Source: Bdellovibrionaceae bacterium UBA1609
GTDB taxonomy: Bacteria > Bdellovibrionota > Bdellovibrionia > Bdellovibrionales > UBA1609
DNA: 64,000 nt
Reading direction: 5' to 3'
Assembly (NCBI GenBank): GCA_002321895.1
Contig: DCMZ01000010.1
Coordinates: forward strand, 310,001 to 374,000
The position numbers were made by a program, and so were the translations under genes. Shown here one piece after another: positions 27,975 through 37,896 of the stretch (positions within the stretch are counted from its first letter, which is position 1; every line of letters starts with the position of its first letter). The notes under the pieces are model-generated. The model made no database searches, was not told the DNA's origin, and saw only the letters and a program-made list of their open reading frames with translations.

Positions 27975-28373
27975 ATGAATATACTATTTCTCTGTGTTGC
28001 CAATTCCGCGCGAAGCCAAATGGCAGAAGGTCTCGGACGCAGTATTTGGGATTCTTCCTGGAACATTAAAAGTGCCGGATCTGAACCTTCGGGAAAGGTG
28101 CACCCTGGGGCGATCACAGCCATGCAAGCCATTGATATTGATATCTCTCACCATACCTCTCAATCCATCGAAAGCTTGCCTGAGGAATTCCTGCGGTCTC
28201 TCGACTATGTTATCACTTTGTGCGCTGAAGAGGTTTGCCCAGTCATTCTATCTAATGCCAAAAAGCTACACTGGCCCATGCCGGACCCAGCTGGTGTCAC
28301 TGAAGCCGAGCAGGCGGCGTCTTTTCAAAAAGTGAGAGATGAAATCACTATGAAAATAAGAAGCTTTCAATAA
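27975..28373 (+). CDS. Thioredoxin-coupled arsenate reductase-like / low-molecular-weight phosphatase-fold protein
   Basis: A 132-residue protein with the CX5R P-loop 'CVANSARSQMAEG' near the N-terminus, as in ArsC of the Bacillus type. The downstream cysteine pair 'TLCAEEVCP', 'HWPMPDPAG' and the C-terminal 'FQKVRDEI' also match that family, so it probably reduces arsenate to arsenite using thioredoxin. ATG 27975 follows GAAGGA; a frame extension to 27954 has no ribosome binding site. No other ars gene is adjacent, so a different phosphatase role remains possible. Confidence 0.85.
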   Translation: MNILFLCVANSARSQMAEGLGRSIWDSSWNIKSAGSEPSGKVHPGAITAMQAIDIDISHHTSQSIESLPEEFLRSLDYVITLCAEEVCPVILSNAKKLHWPMPDPAGVTEAEQAASFQKVRDEITMKIRSFQ

Positions 28374-28385
28374 TTCTTGAAAGCT
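28362..28385 (+). other. Perfect 9-bp hairpin across the arsenate reductase stop codon
   Basis: AGCTTTCAA (28362-28370) pairs with TTGAAAGCT (28377-28385); the TAA stop (28371-28373) lies in the 6-nt loop. There is no downstream T-run, so this is a weak terminator or an mRNA 3'-end stabiliser. Confidence 0.5.
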
Positions 28386-28420
28386 ATTTCAGGTTTCAAA
28401 AGGCCCTCATTGAGTTTGAA

Positions 28421-28753
28421 CTAGTGAGAGCTCTTTTCATTCTGGCTTTTTAAAGAAATAGCACTTTGAACACATTGAATTTTGGCTGGACAATTTTCAG
28501 TATACCAGTCGCAAAATTCCCATGAGCTACCGTATAAATTAAAAACTTTAATTTCATCGTCCGTAATAATGAGAGCTAAATCTTTAGCGTTACATTCCCC
28601 GGCAACAATAGCCATAGAAGCTTTTCCACTAAGGACTGCCAGGGTTTGGGATTCACCCTCGCCTCCCCAGCCCCCACCGTCGCCGCTTGCAAATGCGGTA
28701 GGTGCAATCAACAAAAACAAATACCCACTGAGGGCTAAAATCAAACTTTTCAT
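28421..28753 (-). CDS. Small secreted cysteine-containing protein
   Basis: A 110-residue exported protein: signal peptide 'MKSLILALSGYLFLLIAPTAFA', then a Gly-rich segment (SGDGGGWGGEGE) and a domain with six cysteines, probably disulfide-bonded ('EFCDWYTENCPAKIQC'). ATG 28753 follows GGAG; the frame continues to 28783 without a ribosome binding site. No family recognised. Confidence 0.7.
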   Translation of the reverse strand: MKSLILALSGYLFLLIAPTAFASGDGGGWGGEGESQTLAVLSGKASMAIVAGECNAKDLALIITDDEIKVFNLYGSSWEFCDWYTENCPAKIQCVQSAISLKSQNEKSSH

Positions 28754-28796
28754 ACAATTCTCCAATGCGTCTATATTAATCAATTTTTAAAATTAT

Positions 28797-28837
28797 AGCC
28801 CCTACAATTCCGGCTCAGTGGCAAAATTACAGGGGCT
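28797..28837 (-). terminator. Possible terminator hairpin of the minus-strand secreted operon
   Basis: AGCCCCT (28797-28803) pairs with AGGGGCT (28831-28837) across a 27-nt loop, 19 nt after the stop of the gene at 28856. On the minus strand ATAATTTTAAAAATT follows, which is only moderately T-rich. Confidence 0.45.
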
Positions 28838-28855
28838 GTTAAAACTCTAGTCAGA

Positions 28856-29866
28856 TTATAGGTCGTCTTCCATGAAATCAGGCATATCTATAAACAATAG
28901 TGTGTGTATATCGTCTCTCAGTATAGCGAGATCTTGCTGTGACGGCTCTTGTCCGGCGTCCAGCTGACCATAGATTCGCTCCCATACGTTGGATTTCTGA
29001 AGATCTTCAATGGCCACTAAAGTCTGACGACGGCTACGATGTCTGTACCTTAGGTCATTCTGAACATCATAGCCCAGATAGTTCACCAACTGGATCAACA
29101 TCAAAGACTGTGCACCCTTAGATACAGCTGTCCCAGAAAATGTAAACAGTCGAACAGCGAAGTCTCTTCCGAACCTTACGGCACTTCGGCTCACCACACG
29201 CATAGGATCCGCTGGCACAAAATCCTCGTATTCCTTCAGGTAAGATTCCACCACATTGTAACCTTGACCATTTTCATCCAGATACTGTTCGTACTGCTCC
29301 CTACGATATCTATTCACAATGTCTTCCACATGATTGGGTTGAAGTTTGTGATCTGAAATCGCTATCCGTTTATTTGCATACTCTGCAGCCATCTCATAAC
29401 ATTTCACCCAAAAGTTAGCGACGAACCTTTGAATTTCATCAATATTATCTCCTGAGTACTGAAGTGGAATATTATAAACATCCACACAACGGTTTAAAAT
29501 GACCCGAATAAAGCTTTCATCAGGACGATCTCCAGAATCTTGAACGATCTCAAAGGCTTTATCTTTAAGAAATTGAATTCGGGGACCTCTCGCCATTTGA
29601 CTGGTGGCCTTTTTATGAGCCCGGGTGATCTCCTCACCTATGGTGTAGGCGGAAGATCTATAGACCGCATCCAAAGTCACTGGCCCCATGGGAATACCTT
29701 CATTACTGGGAGTTCTCCCAACACTCAGCTCTTCCATCACACGGCGCTCTTTTTTCATCATCACATAATCTAGGCCTTCTCGAAGTCGGGTGTCAGCAAA
29801 AGCATTCCATCCAAAACTAAGCGACAACAAGAGGACCAAGAATTTATTTCTATCAAATTTTTTCAT
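28856..29866 (-). CDS. Secreted protein of the minus-strand exported operon (gene 3), unknown
   Basis: A 336-residue exported protein: 'MKKFDRNKFLVLLLSLSFGWNAFA' is a signal peptide. The mature protein is helical and charged, with no recognised domain and few cysteines. ATG 29866 follows GAGGAG by 7 nt; the frame extends to TTG 29881. It is the last of three consecutive exported genes (32032 to 28856) downstream of the STAND regulator, and probably functions with them at the envelope or outside the cell. Confidence 0.7.
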   Translation of the reverse strand: MKKFDRNKFLVLLLSLSFGWNAFADTRLREGLDYVMMKKERRVMEELSVGRTPSNEGIPMGPVTLDAVYRSSAYTIGEEITRAHKKATSQMARGPRIQFLKDKAFEIVQDSGDRPDESFIRVILNRCVDVYNIPLQYSGDNIDEIQRFVANFWVKCYEMAAEYANKRIAISDHKLQPNHVEDIVNRYRREQYEQYLDENGQGYNVVESYLKEYEDFVPADPMRVVSRSAVRFGRDFAVRLFTFSGTAVSKGAQSLMLIQLVNYLGYDVQNDLRYRHRSRRQTLVAIEDLQKSNVWERIYGQLDAGQEPSQQDLAILRDDIHTLLFIDMPDFMEDDL

Positions 29867-29881
29867 TTTCATTCTCCTCAA

Positions 29882-30910
29882 TTAATCGAAGTCAAAAAGT
29901 TCACGAATTTTTTGCCATAGGGTCCGAAAGTCGCTCACTTCGTTATAGGTTACCTTAAATACACCGGGTCTGAATCCAGCAGAACTGGTGAGTTTTCTCG
30001 TTTGTGATGGGTCTAACTCTCTTAACTGAAGAAAGTGTAACAAAACAGGTTCGTCCCAAAAATCCAGAACGAACGTTCCCAATTCTGAAATCGTGTCCGT
30101 ATCTACAGCTTGTTGTCTCATTGTATTGTATGCACCCACTGTAAAAGAAACGAGAGCGCCACCTTCACCATTCACTGGAACAACATCGTAGTATTTTTGA
30201 CCAATGATCATACGTCCACCCGTAAATAGAATGTCCGACTCACCATCTCTTTTATCTTCAAAAAGTCCCTGCTCAGGAATACCAAGTCGAGGGGCTTTCT
30301 TTTTAGATCTTTTTGCACCGAGGATGGATGAAATTCCATTGAAGTCTTCGTTTAACAGTGGATGAGTTCCAGTTAAAAGATATTCTCTCCCATTTCGGTT
30401 ATAGTCATCATCGCCTCCTAGCATTGCACCATTTCTACTCCACATTATATGGGGTGCTTGCTTGGACATGGCCGATTCGTAGGTCAAATTGCCATTCATA
30501 TCGATGTACCAGTTCACAAACATTATGGTATTGCCACCATTAATAGGAATCCCAAGCATAATAAAGGCAATGCCCTGCCCTCTCTTCTTTAGATCCTTTG
30601 GTATGACAATAGCTATAAATTGATTGGGGTCATTAATGTAACGATCGACAATAAAAAAGTGAGAGCTTTTTCCTGACTTCTTTTTGCTGCCGATTTCATA
30701 TAGCCCAGGGGTTAAATTTACTGTCTCACCAAAATAGGGTGTGACAGCGTCTGAAGTTAAACGACTTTGGTCAATTCGTCTTAATTCATTCCCTCGGTTC
30801 AATCGAATGGGTCCATCACTCACTAAATCAGTTTCTGTTTGGGCCATCCCCACTAGAGATGTAAATAAGACTACGAGTGATAGTAGTAATTTAATAGATA
30901 TGTTTTTCAT
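29882..30910 (-). CDS. Secreted protein of the minus-strand exported operon (gene 2), unknown
   Basis: A 342-residue exported protein with signal peptide 'MKNISIKLLLSLVVLFTSLVGMA'. It is predicted beta-rich: 'PGLYEIGSKKKSGKSSHFFIVD', 'FIAIVIPKDLKK', 'GNTIMFVNWYIDMNGNLTYE'. An acidic loop 'GGDDDYNRNGRE' could bind a metal such as calcium. ATG 30910 follows GGAG by 7 nt. No family recognised. It ends 15 nt before the chosen start of the next gene (29866). Confidence 0.7.
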   Translation of the reverse strand: MKNISIKLLLSLVVLFTSLVGMAQTETDLVSDGPIRLNRGNELRRIDQSRLTSDAVTPYFGETVNLTPGLYEIGSKKKSGKSSHFFIVDRYINDPNQFIAIVIPKDLKKRGQGIAFIMLGIPINGGNTIMFVNWYIDMNGNLTYESAMSKQAPHIMWSRNGAMLGGDDDYNRNGREYLLTGTHPLLNEDFNGISSILGAKRSKKKAPRLGIPEQGLFEDKRDGESDILFTGGRMIIGQKYYDVVPVNGEGGALVSFTVGAYNTMRQQAVDTDTISELGTFVLDFWDEPVLLHFLQLRELDPSQTRKLTSSAGFRPGVFKVTYNEVSDFRTLWQKIRELFDFD

Positions 30911-30913
30911 GAC

Positions 30914-32032
30914 TTATCTCCCTACTCTTGGAATTATAATATTTCGGTCACAGAATCGACCACCCACGTGGGTGTTTTGCAGACTATAAAGAACATCTCC
31001 AACACTTTGCCTCACAATTGAGAGGTTTGTACCCGCCCATGCTGAAGGATTGGAACACACACGTCGCTCCGCCTGTCGAGCCACTCGATACATTTCCAAT
31101 GTGTTACAACTGAATGCTCTTCTAAAAATGGATTGGTTGAGTATGTTCGCCGTTGTTCTCATAAATGCGGCCGTTACTCTAAATTCGAGTTTGTCGGAAG
31201 CCGAAATAGTAGGAGCCACATCTGCCAACAGGAATATAAACCTCTCCGCAAGTTCTTGCATCCGGTCAAAATAGACATCATCAAACAGGCTATAAACTGG
31301 AGCTTCCGTATAACAGTAACGTCCAGTAATACAAACCCTTCGAAAATCATCAAAGAACTCTAAGTCCAAACTTTCATAAGCGAAAAAGATCACTCCATAA
31401 AGCTTCTGCATAAAGTAGAAATAGCTTCTTTCGTTGGTTTTATTAGAAGGCTGGTCACCTCTTTGCCAAAGATCTTTATCCGTATCCATAAACTCTTGGT
31501 AAGTGGTTGCTATATAATTCCCCTCAATAATCGACTGCAATACGTGAGGTGGGGCCGCCCAATCATAGGCGGACAGACTTTCCGCTGCATGGGATAGATT
31601 TTGGAAGAGTATCATATTGGCTTGATAGTAGTCGCCCATTCTAGCGTATTCTGAGGCATCACTTTGAGCTTGCTGCAAAGAACCTACAATGCCTCCGCAA
31701 TATCCCAGCAAGTTAATGAAGTACTCCTCTTCATGGCGTATACTTGGAACCGGTAGATCGGCAAAGGTCATTGCCTGACCATCTAGATTTGAATTTGACT
31801 CGCAAGTTGAAATAGGACGAGTTGGACTTGTATAGGTGTAAACGGGAACATGATTCCCAGGAACACCAAATCGACTGGGTGATCCATATTGACTAGGTGA
31901 TCCGTATTGACCCGTAACCTCCGGATGAACATCCTGAGGACCGGAATTAGACTTATCAGCCCAAGTCATGTTAATGGGAGCGATAGCGGCTAATGAACCA
32001 AAAACTACCGCGAGAATAGATTTTTTTAACAT
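30914..32032 (-). CDS. Secreted protein of the minus-strand exported operon (gene 1), unknown
   Basis: A 372-residue exported protein: signal peptide ending near 'NMTWA|DKSN', then a short repeat 'QYGSPSQYGSPSRFG', then a mostly helical domain with cysteines (STCESN, GYCGG, RVCITGRYCYTE, FSCNT, RRVCSN, RFCDRN). The ribosome binding site AAGGAG lies 8 nt before ATG 32032. It starts 140 nt after the regulator gene on the same strand. No family recognised. Confidence 0.7.
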   Translation of the reverse strand: MLKKSILAVVFGSLAAIAPINMTWADKSNSGPQDVHPEVTGQYGSPSQYGSPSRFGVPGNHVPVYTYTSPTRPISTCESNSNLDGQAMTFADLPVPSIRHEEEYFINLLGYCGGIVGSLQQAQSDASEYARMGDYYQANMILFQNLSHAAESLSAYDWAAPPHVLQSIIEGNYIATTYQEFMDTDKDLWQRGDQPSNKTNERSYFYFMQKLYGVIFFAYESLDLEFFDDFRRVCITGRYCYTEAPVYSLFDDVYFDRMQELAERFIFLLADVAPTISASDKLEFRVTAAFMRTTANILNQSIFRRAFSCNTLEMYRVARQAERRVCSNPSAWAGTNLSIVRQSVGDVLYSLQNTHVGGRFCDRNIIIPRVGR

Positions 32033-32171
32033 TGGGGGGGTCTCCTTTAAATTTCCATAAGTGGATATTTAAAAGATCTACCTGAGGTTCTGTTTGCAGC
32101 GCACCAACATGATCTAACCGGTTTGATCCGATTTTTCCTAGCTATTTACAGATACTTAGGAATCTACTCTA

Positions 32172-35087
32172 CTAAACCGAATAAACTATTGCTCTGCCGC
32201 GACCTTGCCTTTGAATTCGGTTCTGACCTAACAGATAGGAAAGTTCACGCTTCAAAGTGGCATCCGAACACTGAGTCACCTGCTGAATCTGAGAACGGGA
32301 CACCCAAATTTCTCCACGACGTTTTCGATTTTCCAACTCTTGTAAAATGAGTTTCTGTGTTCTTTTTAACAAGGCGGTATTTTGGGATTCACTTTTAACT
32401 AAACAAAAAGGCTTCCTCGGATCCCACCGGTAGCCGGACTCCAGGCTCTGAACATAATCACTATCACCCAGATGCTTTCGAATACGCTGAACACTTGTGT
32501 ATATCCGCGCATCATGAATTATGGGATCATACTCCTCGCCCCAAACTAAACTGGCTAACGCTTCTTTTTCAAGGGCATTGGGATAGGCCTTCATCAGTTC
32601 CCCGATGATTTTTCGCAAATGATGACGTTTTAAAAAAGCGTTGTGTAGATTTCCATCTAGGTACAATTCATTAAAATCAGTTCGTAAAGTGACACCTTGA
32701 TCAATAATTAAGGGGGCCGAAGAAAAATGACTTCCCTCGTTTGTTGTCATTGAGAATTCTTCGGTCTTTGCTTTAAAAAATTTATTAAACCAGCCCGACC
32801 ATCGATGCCTGTCCCCAATGGCTGATTTTTTCCAAATGGATAGATCACGAGGATCACAGTTTCTTTCAGCCCCCTCAATCCAAGCTTTCAAAGGTCTTTT
32901 TACTTGTTCATCACAACCCCATCGAATCAACTCTAGTTTAGCATTATCTAGAAAGTCTCTATTACTCTCCCCTTGCAAATGAAACTGCAGCATATTTAAT
33001 GCGACTTTTTCCGCCATAGCTTCTGAAGTGCCATGAAGGATGGATTCGAAATCAGCTAATAGTGACCAGGTGAATTCATCTTCCGTTTCCTGCATACTTT
33101 TAACAAGATCAAATTCGATCAGCCGGAGCTGTCCTAGCGGATACTTTTTCAGGTCCTCCTCCGCCGTTTCTGACACTCTGTAAATTCCTAATTGCAAAAA
33201 CTCGAAGAGTTGATTGTGAGCCACTTCCTCATCTCCCCAGCTTTCTCTCCATTTTTGTTCGAAGTCCTCAACATTCAACTCAACGGACGAAAATCGTAGT
33301 TCAAATGATTTCAGTCTTTGCTGCAAACGAAGAGGACTCTCTTCACCCACAAGGTTTTTCATTTGTTCGAGCGATTTTTTTGCCAGATCTCGAGATCCAA
33401 TAAGAAAGTAAGTACTAAACTCAATGTCTAATAGATCAAATTGAGCTTCTAGTGGTGCTTTATCGTTAAGATTTCTTCGACATAATTGAGCATGATGAAC
33501 CGACTTACCGGGTTCTAAAAAATAGCGATGATATATGGATTGTATGAGGTGAGCTCCAGCAAGTACATAGTTATTACATTGTTCCCCAGCAATAGAAAAC
33601 AACTGTTTTTGAGAGACTTCAAACTGCTTCCAATTCATAATCTTTAAATAGATCCATGAAATATTTAAGGAAATCACTAAAACGTACCTGGGAGACTTAA
33701 TACTATAAAATAACTCTTTCGCAGACTCATAAAACTCGATGGCTTTTGGAAACTCACGCCTCCAATCATAAATTCTTGCCATTTCGAAAGAGGCGAAGGC
33801 CTTAGCCTTTAGCCATTCATTTCCAGACTGACCCGAGGTGGAATCCACGGCTCTTTGAAAAGCCGAAAGGGCTTTTTCATATTCCTTTGAACCCCTGGAA
33901 ATCCCCATTTCAATCAAAAAGAGAGTGGCGTATATGCCTTTGGAGGCACCCGCAACCTGCTTGCAGATAAAATAAGCCTCGTCATGTTTCTGTAACCGAT
34001 TCAGGCATCGAATGTATTCATAGACGTGGGATTGCTCATCTAGATTTAAACTACCCTTTCGCGATAGTTCCTCTGCCCTTTCGCGACCAATCAATACCGC
34101 TTCCGTCTTTTCACCTAGTGTATACATGATATGCATTAAAAAGCGTTCTAACTGTAGAGATTGACCAATCACCGACCGCAGATCTAAGGCTGAAGTTTTC
34201 AATGCTATAAGCAGCTCATTATCCAAAGCATTGATTTCATCAAAGTGGAAGGAGCGAAGCACTTCTTCAAAGGACTCAATATCTTTGGAAAATAGACTCA
34301 CCGTTAATTCCTCTAACGGGTTTCCTGTATTCCAAATCAATTTCAAACCCATCAACCATTGATAAGCTTTAGTCACTTCTTCTGGAGTCTTATTAAAAAG
34401 ATAAACTTGTCGCATAAAGGATGTGACCTGGTAGGAATCCTCCTCAACGACTCTCAACAAAAACCTTTCTTTCACTTCATGGAGGTCGGACTCCCAGGTA
34501 GAATTCAGTTGTTCAAGCTCATCTCTAGTAACTGGTCTATTGAGAAGAGCACAGTATTTAAAAATCCGCTTTGCTGATGGGCTCACCGCTTTTGTTTCAT
34601 CCACCTCTATGGAATTCAATTCTTCTAAGATCAGCTTTTTAATGTACTTAAAATTTCCACCTGACTTTTGATAGAGGAGATGCTTTTCTTCATTACTCAA
34701 ATCACCATCCACTTCGGTCAAATATATCAATGCCTCTTTTTTTGAAAGGGGTTCTATATACAACGTCGGCATTCCCAACCGCGAAACATTTCTCTGGCAT
34801 TCAAAAATATGGAAATGATTGGGAAACTTGTTTAAAACACTTTGACCATCTGGAAAATGAGCGTCGCAGTTCCAATGAATCACTGAATAGGATTCCATGA
34901 TTTTTTCATCGATCCCATTAAGTTCAGAATAATCCTTTGATATAAACTTATATCCATTTTGCCGTAAAAAATGAAAAATCAGCAGCGACTTACCCACACC
35001 GGAAGGCCCATAGACGCACATCTGGCTATCTAATTTGATGGTCCTCTTCATCCATTTTAGTTCTGTGGATCGGCCAAAGAAATGCAC
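32172..35087 (-). CDS. STAND-type ATPase / TPR / winged-helix transcriptional regulator
   Basis: A 971-residue cytoplasmic regulator. The N-terminus has Walker A 'GPSGVGKS' (residues 27-34). A long helical middle follows with TPR-like repeats ('SAFQRAVDST', 'AFASFEMARIYDWRREFPKAIEFYESA'). Near residues 810-890 there is an OmpR/PhoB- or BTAD-type winged helix ('ALASLVWGEEYD...RIYTSVQRIRKHLG...LESGYRW'), and the last ~70 residues form a second winged helix ('VSRSQIQQVTQCSDATLKRELSYLL'). GTG 35087 follows GGAG. Placed between two exported operons, it probably activates one or both in response to an internal signal. Confidence 0.85.
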   Translation of the reverse strand: MHFFGRSTELKWMKRTIKLDSQMCVYGPSGVGKSLLIFHFLRQNGYKFISKDYSELNGIDEKIMESYSVIHWNCDAHFPDGQSVLNKFPNHFHIFECQRNVSRLGMPTLYIEPLSKKEALIYLTEVDGDLSNEEKHLLYQKSGGNFKYIKKLILEELNSIEVDETKAVSPSAKRIFKYCALLNRPVTRDELEQLNSTWESDLHEVKERFLLRVVEEDSYQVTSFMRQVYLFNKTPEEVTKAYQWLMGLKLIWNTGNPLEELTVSLFSKDIESFEEVLRSFHFDEINALDNELLIALKTSALDLRSVIGQSLQLERFLMHIMYTLGEKTEAVLIGRERAEELSRKGSLNLDEQSHVYEYIRCLNRLQKHDEAYFICKQVAGASKGIYATLFLIEMGISRGSKEYEKALSAFQRAVDSTSGQSGNEWLKAKAFASFEMARIYDWRREFPKAIEFYESAKELFYSIKSPRYVLVISLNISWIYLKIMNWKQFEVSQKQLFSIAGEQCNNYVLAGAHLIQSIYHRYFLEPGKSVHHAQLCRRNLNDKAPLEAQFDLLDIEFSTYFLIGSRDLAKKSLEQMKNLVGEESPLRLQQRLKSFELRFSSVELNVEDFEQKWRESWGDEEVAHNQLFEFLQLGIYRVSETAEEDLKKYPLGQLRLIEFDLVKSMQETEDEFTWSLLADFESILHGTSEAMAEKVALNMLQFHLQGESNRDFLDNAKLELIRWGCDEQVKRPLKAWIEGAERNCDPRDLSIWKKSAIGDRHRWSGWFNKFFKAKTEEFSMTTNEGSHFSSAPLIIDQGVTLRTDFNELYLDGNLHNAFLKRHHLRKIIGELMKAYPNALEKEALASLVWGEEYDPIIHDARIYTSVQRIRKHLGDSDYVQSLESGYRWDPRKPFCLVKSESQNTALLKRTQKLILQELENRKRRGEIWVSRSQIQQVTQCSDATLKRELSYLLGQNRIQRQGRGRAIVYSV

Positions 35088-35295
35088 TTACAAACTCCAA
35101 TGATCCGAAATTAATGAATCGGCTCATTGGGGAAATTAGCCCATATCTTGCAACGCGTCAATGGTGTATAGAAATTCAAATCGCTGAGATTCGAGGTGAG
35201 CCTTTTACGGCTCAAACCAGTTAGCTACAGTTTGTGCTAAATGTTCGAAAATTGGCCTAATTTTGCTTAAACCACTGCTGATACGGAGATGAACA
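35088..35295. promoter_or_regulatory. Divergent control region of the secreted-protein locus
   Basis: Holds the promoters for the STAND regulator and for the plus-strand exported operon. A short dyad TGAGCC-N6-GGCTCA (35197-35214) is the only symmetric element I see and could be an operator. GGAG at 35285-35288 serves the ATT start at 35296. Confidence 0.4.
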
Positions 35296-37896
35296 ATTAA
35301 AGTCCTTTTTCTGATATTTTTTGTAGTTTTTTCAGCCCCGGCATGGGCGCTGGCGAATTTGAAAGCTTGTCCGAACGAAGGGCTTCTTTCTAACCGCCTT
35401 CCTATCGCCTTAGTGGAAGAACTCTCAAATCTGGGCTTTTGGAACGATCATTTCGATCGAGACACCCCCCAATCTCGAAGTCTAACTGCATTTTGGGAAT
35501 CACTTGGGGATACAAGCTCATCAGTGGAAGACGTCGTGGATCAAATTTTTGGCAGCAGTGCTCAAATGGCATTCTCTGATCAGCTTCCAGAACTCTATCC
35601 CATAAAAGTGCACGTACTCAGATACCTCAACGAACAGTCCCAATCGGTATGTATCTCCCCCTCAAAGGTAAAAAATGTCTACCAAGCTTGGAAACTGAGA
35701 TATATCAACGACTTTGCCATTCCCCTTATACAGTCGGCTCAAATTTCTAAATTAGATTCCGTCATTAGAGAATTCCAAAGAAAGTTGATTGAGGGAGAGC
35801 TGGAACTCATTGATCTGTCCCCCAAAAAACGAAATCAACTTGTAAGTCAGACTCCAGAAAGACATCGCGACTCACTCACTAAAATAAATCCGGAAACGGG
35901 TAAGTATGGTGTCAGTGGATTCTACTCCTCACGAGACAAGATTTTTGCCGTGGATTTTGCACGCCCTATTGGGGAAACATTAATCACCTTCACTCACGAA
36001 ATGATTCATGCCGGGGATCTTGAACTCGATGACTTAAAAAGAGAATGGTCTAAAATATACCCTAAAGTTTTAAGTGTTCTTACTCAATGGCTTGGAAAGA
36101 GTGACCAGCAACTGGAGATCGCAAAAAGTTTAGTGAATCGGGTATTGTTTCTCGTCGAACCCAACTCCTACTCAAAAGCCTTCATGCGATTGACACAGCA
36201 AAAATTAGAAGCCTTGCAAGAACAGATTCGAAAACAAACCTCTTTGGAAGAAAAACCTTTACGTCCATCAGAATCTGAACTCGATCTCATCGATCGCTTT
36301 TTTAACATTGCCACTCATCTCACTTTAGGCAATGAGTACAAAGCCTATGGCTATTCAGCCATACTCTACCATAAATTGAACCAGTCCTGGATTTTACCAC
36401 CGTCTGACTTTCATTCCAGCGAATTGGATAAAGTCACAATGGGAGATCAATATTTCGCCACATCTATTTTTCTTGAAAAGAGTCTCAGTCCATTCCCAAC
36501 GATGAGACGTTCCCTAGGCACTAACTGCAAAGCCCTCACCGAAGAACTGACGGGCAAACCCTCCCCCACTGAAGCATCGGAAGACAGCCCTACAATTGAA
36601 CAGCACAGACAAGAGATTCAGTTTGAACTTCGCCTATGTAAGGTTTTAAACCATCTCGAATACTCCTACTTGAAAGAACTTAAGTCCTATATCAATGATC
36701 TTAAAGACCAATTTTCAGGTACCATCAAGTGGATTAGTGAAAACACCAAAGACACCCAATACGATTCTCTACCCTATTATGCTCGCCCCGGTTCTATTGA
36801 CGAAAGCCTTAATCCTTACTCCGTGCTTGCGGCTCGCCTTACCACCGCCTGGGTCATTCGATTTAAGAATAACCTGCTGCGAGTGGACAACTACGTCAGG
36901 TCTTTAAATACCAGCTTAATCGGTTTGGAATTCGGCGTACTTGATTTACACGATTTGAATGAAAGTGAACTTCAACTTGTTGGCCTGAGTTATGAAAACA
37001 CAACCCCCAAGTATGGCGTTTTCCCGGAAGAAACAAGATTCAAAAGCCAGAGACCAAATGAGTCCGGTTCCATTGACTATAAAAACTATTTTGAACTCGT
37101 TAAATGGAACAAATCTTCCCTAAATACATTTGATCCCGTCGTAACGGAAGCCACTCTACTCCCTAGTGATGATCTAATGACTCAACTCATCCGATTACAT
37201 ATGATTAAATCTTACAAATGGCTAGATGATGCCTTTCCCATTTATCATCAGACTCTTGTCGGCTCGGTTAATTTTCTTAACAAGTTGCACATGGGGAACT
37301 TTAATAAGAATGAAATCTCTGAGGACCGAGCTGAGGCTTTATCCGATGAAATTTTAGGAATGCTTCGCTTAAGTGGATCGACCAAGCATGAACTGGTTGT
37401 TTTGGACAGATTATTTAATAGTCTAGGTATGGCCTATGGAATAGCCAGAGATCAGCGATGGTCTGAAATTGAGAAATCTTTTAGAGAAGGGATACACAGC
37501 TATATCAGCTCAATGAATCTCCTACGAATTTATTCGGGACAAGACATTAAACCATGGAATGAACAGAGAGAAAACTTTCAATGGCAACTGTCCAGTTCAC
37601 TCAAAGAGGCCAAAGAGAGATGTCATCTCAAGAAGTCAGGAATAGGATCTGTTGAACAGTGGCAGGAAGAGCAAGTGAGTATTGGTGAGCAAAGCTTCCC
37701 ATCAACGGTTATTTGTAATAACAATCAGCTCTATCTCATACGCCAACCGGAAGACAAGACCGAATCACTCACCATTAGATTCTCTTACCGCAATGGAGCG
37801 TCCTCTATTTACACGAGCCTTGGATCCAACGGCAGACCATTTACTCTCAAGCCCTTCCAAGCTCCCGACTACTTGTCCTCACCGGAGAAACGCTAA
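35296..37896 (+). CDS. Exported HExxH metallopeptidase-like protein, apparent AUU start
   Basis: A protein of about 866 residues. The first conventional codon (TTG 35359) would leave no signal peptide. Reading from ATT 35296, 7 nt after GGAG, gives a hydrophobic signal peptide ending 'SAPAWALA|N'. The mature protein contains 'FTHEMIHAGD' (H234-E-x-x-H238) and about 110 residues later 'LGNEYKAYG' (E347), the layout of a gluzincin zinc peptidase. The rest is unassigned. It heads an operon of three exported proteins; the third is a paralogue. A role on host or envelope protein substrates is a guess. Confidence 0.75.
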   Translation: MKVLFLIFFVVFSAPAWALANLKACPNEGLLSNRLPIALVEELSNLGFWNDHFDRDTPQSRSLTAFWESLGDTSSSVEDVVDQIFGSSAQMAFSDQLPELYPIKVHVLRYLNEQSQSVCISPSKVKNVYQAWKLRYINDFAIPLIQSAQISKLDSVIREFQRKLIEGELELIDLSPKKRNQLVSQTPERHRDSLTKINPETGKYGVSGFYSSRDKIFAVDFARPIGETLITFTHEMIHAGDLELDDLKREWSKIYPKVLSVLTQWLGKSDQQLEIAKSLVNRVLFLVEPNSYSKAFMRLTQQKLEALQEQIRKQTSLEEKPLRPSESELDLIDRFFNIATHLTLGNEYKAYGYSAILYHKLNQSWILPPSDFHSSELDKVTMGDQYFATSIFLEKSLSPFPTMRRSLGTNCKALTEELTGKPSPTEASEDSPTIEQHRQEIQFELRLCKVLNHLEYSYLKELKSYINDLKDQFSGTIKWISENTKDTQYDSLPYYARPGSIDESLNPYSVLAARLTTAWVIRFKNNLLRVDNYVRSLNTSLIGLEFGVLDLHDLNESELQLVGLSYENTTPKYGVFPEETRFKSQRPNESGSIDYKNYFELVKWNKSSLNTFDPVVTEATLLPSDDLMTQLIRLHMIKSYKWLDDAFPIYHQTLVGSVNFLNKLHMGNFNKNEISEDRAEALSDEILGMLRLSGSTKHELVVLDRLFNSLGMAYGIARDQRWSEIEKSFREGIHSYISSMNLLRIYSGQDIKPWNEQRENFQWQLSSSLKEAKERCHLKKSGIGSVEQWQEEQVSIGEQSFPSTVICNNNQLYLIRQPEDKTESLTIRFSYRNGASSIYTSLGSNGRPFTLKPFQAPDYLSSPEKR

